A DNA stretch of 64,000 nt from contig NZ_BQME02000002.1 in assembly GCF_022180385.2 (NCBI RefSeq), forward strand, positions 248,001 to 312,000, written 5' to 3'. Under the pieces are notes generated by a model. It had not been told where the DNA came from and searched no databases. It saw only the letters and a program-made list of their open reading frames with translations. This document shows positions 17,167-24,647 of this stretch, in pieces. Origin of the DNA: Paenibacillus sp. L3-i20 (lineage in GTDB: Bacteria > Bacillota > Bacilli > Paenibacillales > Paenibacillaceae). The position numbers and the translations under genes were made by a program. Numbering within the stretch: the first letter of the stretch is position 1; the number at the start of each line of letters is the position of its first letter.

Positions 17167-17197
17167 TGGATGAGTAATAATGTCGGCAACGCTTTTT

Positions 17198-17247
17198 AAA
17201 CGATCGTATACCCGTTCATTATTTCGGAGTATAGGGTCGTTTTTTTG
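17198..17247 (+). terminator. Intrinsic terminator
   Basis: AAACGA...TATAC pairing with GTATA...TCGTTT followed by seven T residues. Confidence 0.75.
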
Positions 17248-17260
17248 TCTGTCTAATTTA

Positions 17261-17275
17261 ATGGAAACGTTACCA
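17261..17275 (+). promoter_or_regulatory. CcpA binding site (cre) upstream of gnd
   Basis: ATGGAAACGTTACCA fits the published cre consensus WTGNAANCGNWNNCW at every defined position. It lies about 150 bases before the gnd start and just after the previous terminator, thus in the gnd promoter region. A weak promoter candidate (TTGAGA at 17298, 17 bases, TGTATC) is downstream of it, so activation or weak repression are both possible. Confidence 0.7.
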
Positions 17276-17426
17276 TTCCTTTGTATAAGTTATTCTTTTG
17301 AGATTACTCAAAATTCCTGATGTATCTTAGGCTACTTTTCCCTTGCAAATGGTTTTCTTCTGGCTTCAAAAAGAGTAGAATATAGCTATTGTGATTAAAT
17401 AAATGACGAAGGATGGAAAAAACCAG

Positions 17427-18839
17427 ATGTCAAAACAACAAATCGGCGTTATTGGACTAGCTGTCATGGGCAAAAATCTAGCCCTTAATATTGAAAGCAG
17501 AGGATTTACGGTATCTGTGTTTAACCGTTCCCGTGAGAAAACGGATGATTTGATTAAGGAATCCGTAGGGAAAAATCTAGTAGCTGCATACACGATCGAG
17601 GAATTCGTACAATCGCTTGAAGTACCTCGCAAAATTTTGATCATGGTTCAAGCTGGTGCGGGAACAGATGCTACAATCGACTCCCTTTTACCACACCTTG
17701 ATCAAGGGGATATTATTATTGATGGCGGCAACGCATATTTCCCTGACACACAACGTCGAAGCAAAGATTTGGAAGCAAAAGGCTTCCGCTTTATCGGTAC
17801 TGGTGTATCCGGCGGAGAAGAAGGCGCACTAAAGGGACCATCCATTATGCCTGGTGGTCAGAAGTCCGCATATGAGCTTGTTGAACCAATCTTGACAGCA
17901 ATCTCTGCTAAAGTTGGCGAAGACGCTTGCTGTACATACATTGGACCTGATGGTGCTGGTCACTATGTGAAGATGGTTCACAATGGCATCGAGTACGGAG
18001 ATATGCAATTAATATGTGAAGCTTATGACCTTCTAAAGAACGTGTTGGATGTTAGCACAGAAGAGCTTCATAACATTTTCACAGAATGGAATAAAGGTGA
18101 GCTTGACAGCTACCTGATCGAAATTACTCGTGATATTTTCTCGAAATATGATCCTGAGACAGGCAAACCGATGGTTGACGTTATTTTGGACTCAGCAGGT
18201 CAAAAGGGTACTGGAAAATGGACGAGCCAAAGTTCGCTTGATCTAGGTGTACCTCTTTCCATCATTACAGAATCCGTATTTACACGTTTCTTGTCAGCAA
18301 TGAAGGAAGAGCGTGTTGCAGCAAGCAAAGTACTGAGTGGTCCAGTTAAAGTGCCATTCCAAGGTGACAGAGCGGCGTTTATTGAATCAGTTCGCAAAGC
18401 CTTGTTCGCAAGCAAAATTTGTTCGTACGCTCAAGGCTTCGCACAAATGCGTGCAGCATCTGAAGAGTATGGATGGGATCTACGCTACGGCGACATCGCA
18501 ATGATCTTCCGCGGTGGTTGCATCATTCGTGCCCGTTTCCTGCAAAACATAAAGGATGCGTACGATCGCGATCCAGAACTTCGTAACCTATTGCTTGATC
18601 CTTACTTCAAAGACGTTGTAGAAGCTTACCAAGGCGCATGGCGTGAAGTTATTGGAACAGCAGTTACGAACGGCGTACCTGTACCAGCATTCTCTAGTGC
18701 AATTGCGTACTTCGACAGCTACCGTACAGAACGTTTGCCTGCTAACCTGTTGCAAGCGCAACGTGATTACTTTGGCGCACACACGTTCAAACGTGTGGAT
18801 AAAGAAGGTTCATTCCACTTCAATTGGCTGCAATCTTAA
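17427..18839 (+). CDS. gnd: 6-phosphogluconate dehydrogenase, decarboxylating
   Basis: Oxidises 6-phosphogluconate to ribulose 5-phosphate and CO2 in the oxidative pentose phosphate pathway. The start at 17427 ([10 protein letters not shown]) gives 470 residues, the typical size of the long NADP-dependent form; an ATG eight codons earlier precedes the AAGGATGG site and is less likely. Visible: the Rossmann fingerprint [20 protein letters not shown] (NADP phosphate contact), [19 protein letters not shown] and the catalytic [13 protein letters not shown] (Lys and Asn), with the C-terminal tail lying over the partner's active site. Single-gene unit, ending one base from the convergent small gene. 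Confidence 0.96.
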   Translation: MSKQQIGVIGLAVMGKNLALNIESRGFTVSVFNRSREKTDDLIKESVGKNLVAAYTIEEFVQSLEVPRKILIMVQAGAGTDATIDSLLPHLDQGDIIIDGGNAYFPDTQRRSKDLEAKGFRFIGTGVSGGEEGALKGPSIMPGGQKSAYELVEPILTAISAKVGEDACCTYIGPDGAGHYVKMVHNGIEYGDMQLICEAYDLLKNVLDVSTEELHNIFTEWNKGELDSYLIEITRDIFSKYDPETGKPMVDVILDSAGQKGTGKWTSQSSLDLGVPLSIITESVFTRFLSAMKEERVAASKVLSGPVKVPFQGDRAAFIESVRKALFASKICSYAQGFAQMRAASEEYGWDLRYGDIAMIFRGGCIIRARFLQNIKDAYDRDPELRNLLLDPYFKDVVEAYQGAWREVIGTAVTNGVPVPAFSSAIAYFDSYRTERLPANLLQAQRDYFGAHTFKRVDKEGSFHFNWLQS

Positions 18840-18840
18840 G

Positions 18841-19146
18841 TCAACGTTTTGGAATAATGCCGTACGCTGCTTGTTTCAACCATTCGCGCAGACGCTCGGC
18901 CTCTTGGTCGCAGGCATGCCTGCGTTGAATAAGGGCCATCGCTGCTTCGGCAAAGGATAGGAAATTTTGCATCAATCGTGGCTGCGACAGATCCATTAAG
19001 GATGGATCTTCGTCAGCCACCTTTTTTTTGATAAACCCGAGCATCCATACGACATCGTCTCGACAAAGTGGATATTCAGAATCTAATATTCGTCGTATTC
19101 TAAGCTCAGTAGGATCAGTGGTACGGGCATTGGATTCGCTGGTCAT
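18841..19146 (-). CDS. Conserved hypothetical protein, 101 residues
   Basis: Start at ATG 19146, 9 bases after AGGAG; the frame is open further but without a ribosome binding site. The product is soluble, charged and likely all-helical (LRIRRILDSEY, DDVVWMLGFIKKKVADEDPS, QNFLSFAEAAMALIQRRHACDQEAERLREWLKQAAYG). I recognise no family. The gene converges on gnd with one base between the stop codons and no terminator between them, so transcripts of the two probably overlap at their 3' ends. Confidence 0.7.
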   Translation of the reverse strand: MTSESNARTTDPTELRIRRILDSEYPLCRDDVVWMLGFIKKKVADEDPSLMDLSQPRLMQNFLSFAEAAMALIQRRHACDQEAERLREWLKQAAYGIIPKR

Positions 19147-19299
19147 TGTAGTGTCACTCCTATCTTGGAATATGCATGACATGTGCATCTTTATCATCCA
19201 TACGGCTTAACTCACTTTTTTATACCCTCCATATGAAAAAAAATGATATGATGTGGGAGAAAAGTAGAGTAAAACGCATTAAAAGGTGGAAAAACGCAA

Positions 19300-19841
19300 T
19301 GGAATCCAAATTTTGCGACAAGTTGATATTAATTGGCTTCATGGGTACGGGTAAATCAAGTGTTAGCCGATTGCTTGCAGAGCAACTAGGTTGTATTCGT
19401 GTTGATGTTGATGAAGAGATAGAGCGAGTAGAAAATAAAACGGTCGCGACTATTTTTGAGAACAAGGGTGAAGAGAACTTTCGAGAAATTGAAAGTCAAG
19501 TGCTCCACGGGCTTTTGACGAATCCCGGTTCTTCAGTCATAGCCACAGGCGGTGGTGCGGTGCTGCGAGAAATTAATCGTAAAGTGATGCTGGAAAAAGG
19601 TTATGTTGTAGCACTTAAAGCAAGTCCTGATCAAATTATTTCCAGAGTAATTAACGATGAATCTCGACCATTACTAAATGGTGATGTTAAAAATCGAGTA
19701 TATAGCTTGCTTGAGCAAAGAAAAACAGCATACGACTTTGCGCATATGGCAATTGATACAACAGAGCTTTCTGTAGAAGATGTTGTAGCTAATATTGTGA
19801 GAGAATGGCATCATTATTCCTCATCCAATAAATCGAAGTAG
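19300..19841 (+). CDS. aroK: Shikimate kinase
   Basis: A 180-residue P-loop kinase phosphorylating shikimate at O3 (fifth step of chorismate synthesis). Start ATG 9 bases after AAAGGTGG. Walker A is GFMGTGKSS (residues 13-21), the shikimate-binding Asp is in DVDEEIE (about 36), Arg in NFREIE, the Walker-B-like GGGAV near 84, and the lid Arg in ESRPLL. The next gene, 17 bases downstream, encodes the following pathway enzyme EPSP synthase, which strongly supports the role. Confidence 0.94.
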
Positions 19842-19858
19842 AAGGAGATTAATTAAAG

Positions 19859-21163
19859 ATGGACGTTATCGTAACGCCGACTCCCCGGCTTAAGGGTGAA
19901 ATTGGGGCTCTTTCCTCCAAAAACTATACGACTAGATATTTACTTGTAGCCGCTTTGGCAGAGGGAACTAGTACTATTTATTACCCAGCTCATAGCGAAG
20001 ACAGCGATGCGATGCGCCGTTGTATTCGAGATCTTGGAGCAATTGTAGAAGAAGATGATGAAAAAATCGTTATAACTGGTTTTGGTCGCAATCCTAAGCC
20101 AGTTGAGCAACTGGATGTCGGTAACGCGGGTGCAGTATTACGTTTTCTGATGGCGATAGCGTCATTATGTCCAGATCTCACTTTCGTCAATCGCTACCCG
20201 GATTCTCTTGGTAAACGTCCGCATCATGATTTAATTGAGTCTCTAAGCAACATGGGCGTAACTATTGAGCATAATGAAGGCAAGCTTCCTATTACCATTA
20301 AAGGCGGCAAACCAAAAGGCGGACATATTAAAGTATCAGGAAACATCAGTTCACAGTTTTTGAGTGCATTGTTGTTTTTGACACCACTTTTGGAAGAAGA
20401 CAGTGTAATTGAGGTGCTTCACGATCTGAAATCGAAAGTTGTCGTTGGTCAGACGTTAGAAGTGTTGGAGCAAGCAGGTATTGTCATTCACGCTGATGAG
20501 GATTACATGAGCTTCCGTGTACCAGGACGTCAAAACTACGAAGCTAAGACGTATTCTGTTCAAGGGGATTATCCTGGGTCTGCTGCTATTCTTGCTGCAG
20601 CAGCTGTTACGGAATCCGATGTAATCGTACATCGTTTAGTTGAGAATAGTAAACAAGGTGAGCGTGCTGTAGTTGATGTACTTCGTATGATGGAGGTTCC
20701 GCTGACTCACGAGAACGATATCGTTCATGTAAAAGGTAATGGAAAGCTCAAAGCAGTCGAATTTGATGGTGATCATGCAACGGATGCTGTTTTGGCGATG
20801 GTTGCTGCAGCTGTATTTGCAGAAGGGACTTCACGCTTTTATAACGTTGAGAATCTACGTTATAAGGAATGCGACCGCATTACCGATTATTTGAACGAGC
20901 TTCGCAAGGCAGGGGCAAACGTTGAGGAGCTTCAGAGTGAAATTATTGTTCATGGACGTCCTGAGGGAGTTGAAGGCGGCGTAGATATTAATGCTCATTA
21001 TGACCACCGTGTCATTATGGCACTTACGATTGTTGGGTTACGTTCCAAAAATCCAATCCGTATCCATGATGCACATCATGTAGCTAAATCGTACCCAATC
21101 TATTTTGACCACTTGAAGGCGTTGGGTGCAAATGTTGAGTGGATAGATGGGGATTCGCATTAA
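19859..21163 (+). CDS. aroA: EPSP synthase, divergent form
   Basis: A 434-residue EPT/RTPC-fold enzyme joining shikimate 3-phosphate and PEP. Conserved: Lys21 and Arg26 in SSKNYTTR (usual KSxSxR), the substrate motif SSQ in GNISSQFL, Asp in GDYPGSAA, YKECDRI, DHRVIMAL and KSYP near the end. Divergent: the classic NAGTAMRP is NAGAVLRF here (residues 89-96), changing the positions of E. coli Thr97 and Pro101, and the first loop has Asn in place of the serine after Lys. It follows aroK by 17 bases. EPSP synthase remains the best call; a related enolpyruvyl transferase cannot be ruled out by sequence alone. Confidence 0.85.
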   Translation: MDVIVTPTPRLKGEIGALSSKNYTTRYLLVAALAEGTSTIYYPAHSEDSDAMRRCIRDLGAIVEEDDEKIVITGFGRNPKPVEQLDVGNAGAVLRFLMAIASLCPDLTFVNRYPDSLGKRPHHDLIESLSNMGVTIEHNEGKLPITIKGGKPKGGHIKVSGNISSQFLSALLFLTPLLEEDSVIEVLHDLKSKVVVGQTLEVLEQAGIVIHADEDYMSFRVPGRQNYEAKTYSVQGDYPGSAAILAAAAVTESDVIVHRLVENSKQGERAVVDVLRMMEVPLTHENDIVHVKGNGKLKAVEFDGDHATDAVLAMVAAAVFAEGTSRFYNVENLRYKECDRITDYLNELRKAGANVEELQSEIIVHGRPEGVEGGVDINAHYDHRVIMALTIVGLRSKNPIRIHDAHHVAKSYPIYFDHLKALGANVEWIDGDSH

Positions 21164-21211
21164 TATTTGCTTGACTAGATCAAGCTCAATCAATGGAAAC
21201 GAGGTGCATGT

Positions 21212-21646
21212 ATGACTTTCGAAAATCCGGCACGGGAACAAATTAAGGAAATATTGAGCGGTAGTGACGTCGTTGCAGTTGTAGGACTTTCTGATAATCC
21301 GGAGCGAGTATCCTACATGGTTTCAGAGGCGATGCAAGCAAAAGGGTATACGATTATTCCTGTTAATCCTAATGCAGAATCGATATTGGGGCAAAAGAGT
21401 TATGCTACTCTCGCAGAAATTCCAGTTCCCGTTGATATTGTCAATGTGTTCCGGCGCAGCGAGCATACACCACCCATTGCAGAGGAAGCTGTTTCCATTG
21501 GTGCAAAGACACTTTGGCTTCAACTTGGCGTATCCAATGATGATGCCGCAAAAATTGCACATGATGGCGGTTTAACGGTCATTATGGATCGTTGCATTAA
21601 GGTAGAGGATTCCATTCTTCTTCCTGGTGGAAAAGCCAAAAGCTGA
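21212..21646 (+). CDS. CoA-binding domain protein (YccU-like)
   Basis: A 144-residue single-domain CoA_binding_2 protein with a Rossmann fold. Typical segments are VVAVVGLSDNPERVSYMVSEA, GYTIIPVNPN, DIVNVFRRSEHTPPIAEEA, LWLQLGV and MDRCIKVE, the last two being conserved in the small YccU/YneT proteins. Binds CoA or a nucleotide in known structures; physiological role unknown. Start ATG is behind AACGAGGTG. It lies 48 bases downstream of aroA with no terminator, so possibly co-transcribed with aroK-aroA. Confidence 0.88.
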   Translation: MTFENPAREQIKEILSGSDVVAVVGLSDNPERVSYMVSEAMQAKGYTIIPVNPNAESILGQKSYATLAEIPVPVDIVNVFRRSEHTPPIAEEAVSIGAKTLWLQLGVSNDDAAKIAHDGGLTVIMDRCIKVEDSILLPGGKAKS

Positions 21647-21698
21647 CGGTAATAATTTCGATCCGATTTCTCCACAATAAGAAAGGCTTCAGATGACT

Positions 21699-21727
21699 AA
21701 CCGCAAGACTGAGATAAATTTGCGGTT
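21699..21727 (+). terminator. Hairpin between CoA-binding and low-complexity genes
   Basis: AACCGCAA and TTGCGGTT with a 13-base loop; only a weak T stretch follows, so termination is uncertain. Confidence 0.45.
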
Positions 21728-21772
21728 TCATGACTCTAAAGACTCTAGCTCTTATTCCAAGGAGGACACAAC

Positions 21773-22507
21773 GTGAATCAATTTTCGCAACAGCCGGTTA
21801 ACTTCCAAGGTCAGCAGAGCATCTTGAATGGAAATAGGGATCAGCATGATTCATCCGGTTATGTACAATCCCACTATCAAGGTCAATTGTCTGCGCCTAC
21901 CTTTAATGGAGGGCAATCACAATCAATTGTGAACAACTCATCCAGTGGTTACCAACATTCGAATGCAGGGCAGTATGGCGGTATTACACAGCATTCGCCA
22001 TCCTATCATTCCATTTCGCAACCGGCAGTTTCGAACCATTCGTTCACTACACATCATCCGGCTCCAAGTTATTCCCAGCAAGGTTCCGCAAGCTATACGA
22101 ATACTGCTCCTGCCATCTCGCATGTGGGCTATCAAGCGGGACAGAACTACAGTCATAATCAGAGCCAAGGTCAAGGGAATAGTCATAGCCAGGATCATTA
22201 CCAAGGACAGCAACATGGCTATAGTCAAAGTCAAAACCAAAACAACTATGTTCAGCATTCACTTTATCAGCCTTCAACAGGTAACAATAGCTCCCAGCAT
22301 CAGTCATATCAAGCAGCGGAGCCGAGAGGGTATCAGTCGAATAGTGCTTCTCATAGCTATGGTACGGGACAAGCACACTCGAACACGCCGCTTAACCCAG
22401 TTTATCAAGCGACAAATGCTTATGAGCAAGCAGGTCCTGTTATTTCGCGTTATGGCTGGCAATCAACAAGCAGTAATAATTCGAATAATTTTGGCGGTAC
22501 AAGATAG
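21773..22507 (+). CDS. Gln/Ser/Asn/His/Tyr-rich low-complexity protein
   Basis: Start GTG 8 bases after AAGGAGG. The 244-residue product is almost wholly low complexity: Ser, Gln, Asn, His, Tyr and Gly dominate, hydrophobic residues are few, no Cys and nearly no Lys. Imperfect words recur (SQGQ, HSYQ, SQNQN, GYQ). The only more ordinary part is the end (residues about 215-230, GPVISRYGWQS). No signal peptide or membrane helix. Composition resembles prion-like domains of other organisms and some spore-surface proteins; function is unknown. Its own ribosome binding site, a clean frame and a following terminator support a real gene despite the repetitive sequence. Confidence 0.8.
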   Translation: MNQFSQQPVNFQGQQSILNGNRDQHDSSGYVQSHYQGQLSAPTFNGGQSQSIVNNSSSGYQHSNAGQYGGITQHSPSYHSISQPAVSNHSFTTHHPAPSYSQQGSASYTNTAPAISHVGYQAGQNYSHNQSQGQGNSHSQDHYQGQQHGYSQSQNQNNYVQHSLYQPSTGNNSSQHQSYQAAEPRGYQSNSASHSYGTGQAHSNTPLNPVYQATNAYEQAGPVISRYGWQSTSSNNSNNFGGTR

Positions 22508-22545
22508 TCATTATTATAAATCAGGGAACAGAATCATCGACAGGG

Positions 22546-22568
22546 CGGGCCTATTCGGCTCGTCTTTT
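22546..22568 (+). terminator. Terminator after the low-complexity gene
   Basis: CGGGCC/GGCTCG stem (one G-T pair) followed by TCTTTTT. Confidence 0.7.
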
Positions 22569-22633
22569 TACTTTGACAAATGTGGAACAAGGGCTTAACA
22601 TCGAAATAGACCTAATGCTTGTTACATTCAGAA

Positions 22634-22662
22634 TTGCCATGGAAAGTTGCATTTTGTATATT
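22634..22662 (+). promoter_or_regulatory. Sigma-A promoter of the PTS operon
   Basis: TTGCCA (22634-22639), 17-base spacer, TATATT (22657-22662); both hexamers match the consensus at five of six positions. The tandem repeat starts at the next base. Confidence 0.75.
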
Positions 22663-22742
22663 CTAAGATGATGCTTACGAAGTCACGTTTTACTATGTAA
22701 AACTAAGATGATGCTTACGAAGTCACGTTTTACTATGTAAAA
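22663..22742 (+). repeat. Perfect 40-bp tandem repeat with palindromic core
   Basis: Two identical 40-base units, 22663-22702 and 22703-22742, directly behind the -10 element and so in the 5' untranslated region or operator area. Each unit contains GTTTTAC-TAT-GTAAAAC; in the second unit the arms extend to ACGTTTTAC and GTAAAACGT (22725-22745). The downstream AGGAGG site begins a few bases later. Confidence 0.95.
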
Positions 22743-22760
22743 CGTTTTAGGAGGTTAAAA

Positions 22761-24647
22761 ATGACTTTCATAGGGAGCCTGCAGCAGTTGGGAAGAGCTT
22801 TCATGCTGCCGATGATAGTGCTTCCAGGAGCAGCCGTATTTTTAAGCCTAAGTCAGTTGCCTTGGGATTACATAGGATTGCCGGGTATGTCGGAACACTT
22901 GCGTGCAGCAAGCGAAGTAATTTTTTTGTATTTGCCATATATATTCTCGGTTGGCATCGCACTTGGATTAAGTGGTAATGCTTTAGCAGCAGGAATGGCG
23001 TCGCTAGTAGGAATGATCATTTATACAGGGGTAATTGGTACATCCAGTACCGAAATCCAGCCAACGATAATGATTGGAGCTATTATAGGTATTGCAGCTG
23101 GATATAGTCACGAACGATTTAAGGACTTAAAGTTGCCTGAGTACATACAGTTTTTTGGCGGGCCACGATTTGTACCTCTATTTGTAAGCTTAATTTCTTT
23201 TCTATTTGCCATAGGAATGGTCAATATAGCTCCATATTTACAAGGGCTGATGATTGAGCTGGGCGAAGTTGTAGCATCTGGCGGCGGTTTTGGAGTGTTC
23301 CTGTATGGATTTGTTCATCGTATATTAGTGGTGTTTGGTCTGCATCATCTCGTTAATCACGTATTCTGGTTCCAGATTGGCGGATACGAGACGGAAGCGG
23401 GCAATATCGTATATGGAGATTTGCCGCGCTTTTTTGCCGGAGACCCATCGGCGGGTGCATTCATGGCAGGGCTTTACCCTACAATGATGTTTGCACTTCC
23501 GGCTATTGCATTTGCGATTATTCATGAAGCGCGCGAAGATTTGAAGCCGAAAATTCGTAAAACGTTTCTGTATGCTGCTCTTGCGTCATTTCTTACAGGT
23601 GTAACTGAACCAGTCGAATTTGCTTTTTTGTTTGTAGCACCTTATTTGTATGTTGTTCACTCCTTATTGTCAGGACTCATTATGTGGGTAACATTTGAAC
23701 TTGGTATCAGGCATGGCTTTTCGTTTTCTGCGGGTGCGATCGATTTTACAATCAACCAGCATCTGGCCACTCGTGGTTGGCTTATTATTCCAATAGGCAT
23801 CGTCGTCGGATTGTTTTATTATTTCTTATTCCGCTGGGCGATACGCAGATTCCGTATTCCAACGCCAGGACGTGAGGAAGGTTCTCAGCTTGATGAATGG
23901 GCTGGTGATATTCCATACCGTGCTCCCCTTATCCTTCAAGCTATTGGCGGTAAACATAATATTGTGCAGATGGAATCGTGTATTACTCGTCTTCGTTTGA
24001 AGGTAACAAATGAGAAGATTATTGATGTCAATTCCCTTCGCAACTTAGGTGCTGCAGGCGTAATTAGACTTGGTGGTGGTCATGTGCAGGTGGTATTCGG
24101 TACATACTCCGAACTTATTCGCGAAGCAATGATTAAAGCTATACATCGTGATCAAGCACAGGTGTTGTTTCACTCTCCGATGCAAGGTCGAATGATTCCA
24201 TTAGATGAAGTTCCAGATCCTATCTTTGCTGGGAAGCTAGTAGGACAAGGGGTTGCATTTTTGCCTGATAAAGGTGAATTGGTGTCACCTGTTATGGGTA
24301 AAGTTATTCATATCTATCCAACGATGCATGCGATAGGCATTAAGACGCCCGAAGGGCTGGATGTGCTGCTACATATAGGAATTGATACGTCGCACTTGGC
24401 TGGAAAGTCCTTTTTCCAGGCAGTCGTCAAAGAGGGCGATGAAGTTACACCAGGCATGCTTCTGATCCGCTTTAATTTGCAGAAAGTGCGAAAAGAAAGC
24501 AAGTCATTAGCTACACCGATGGTCATTACTAACTCCGATAAGGTTCTTTCATGGCGCTATGCACCATTTAAAGCGGTAAAAAAAGGTCAGTCTTCGGTTA
24601 TGTCAGTCGTACTTAAAGAGAGCAATGGTGGAGGGGAAACACAATGA
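22761..24647 (+). CDS. PTS transporter EIICBA, glucose/GlcNAc family
   Basis: A 628-residue fused PTS permease in the order C-B-A. EIIC (residues 1 to about 370) has about ten helices with the family segments GLHHLVNHVFWFQ and GAFMAGLYPTMMFALPA; EIIB carries its phosphocysteine at Cys407 (ESCITRLRL); EIIA carries its histidine at 538 (LHIGIDT). It takes up and phosphorylates a hexose; glucose, glucosamine or N-acetylglucosamine are the likely choices, and the sequence does not settle which. The gene is preceded by a promoter with a 40-bp tandem repeat and overlaps ptsI by 4 bases (ATGA), so EI is translationally coupled. Confidence 0.92.
   Translation: MTFIGSLQQLGRAFMLPMIVLPGAAVFLSLSQLPWDYIGLPGMSEHLRAASEVIFLYLPYIFSVGIALGLSGNALAAGMASLVGMIIYTGVIGTSSTEIQPTIMIGAIIGIAAGYSHERFKDLKLPEYIQFFGGPRFVPLFVSLISFLFAIGMVNIAPYLQGLMIELGEVVASGGGFGVFLYGFVHRILVVFGLHHLVNHVFWFQIGGYETEAGNIVYGDLPRFFAGDPSAGAFMAGLYPTMMFALPAIAFAIIHEAREDLKPKIRKTFLYAALASFLTGVTEPVEFAFLFVAPYLYVVHSLLSGLIMWVTFELGIRHGFSFSAGAIDFTINQHLATRGWLIIPIGIVVGLFYYFLFRWAIRRFRIPTPGREEGSQLDEWAGDIPYRAPLILQAIGGKHNIVQMESCITRLRLKVTNEKIIDVNSLRNLGAAGVIRLGGGHVQVVFGTYSELIREAMIKAIHRDQAQVLFHSPMQGRMIPLDEVPDPIFAGKLVGQGVAFLPDKGELVSPVMGKVIHIYPTMHAIGIKTPEGLDVLLHIGIDTSHLAGKSFFQAVVKEGDEVTPGMLLIRFNLQKVRKESKSLATPMVITNSDKVLSWRYAPFKAVKKGQSSVMSVVLKESNGGGETQ

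Noticed and set aside
21945..22598. 217-codon frame overlapping the low-complexity gene
   Set aside because: It is the +1 frame of a repetitive CAA/AGC-rich gene; no ribosome binding site, and the overlapped frame has a perfect one.
22663..22742. Possible CRISPR-like repeat
   Set aside because: Two directly adjoining identical units without spacers; a tandem duplication, not an array.
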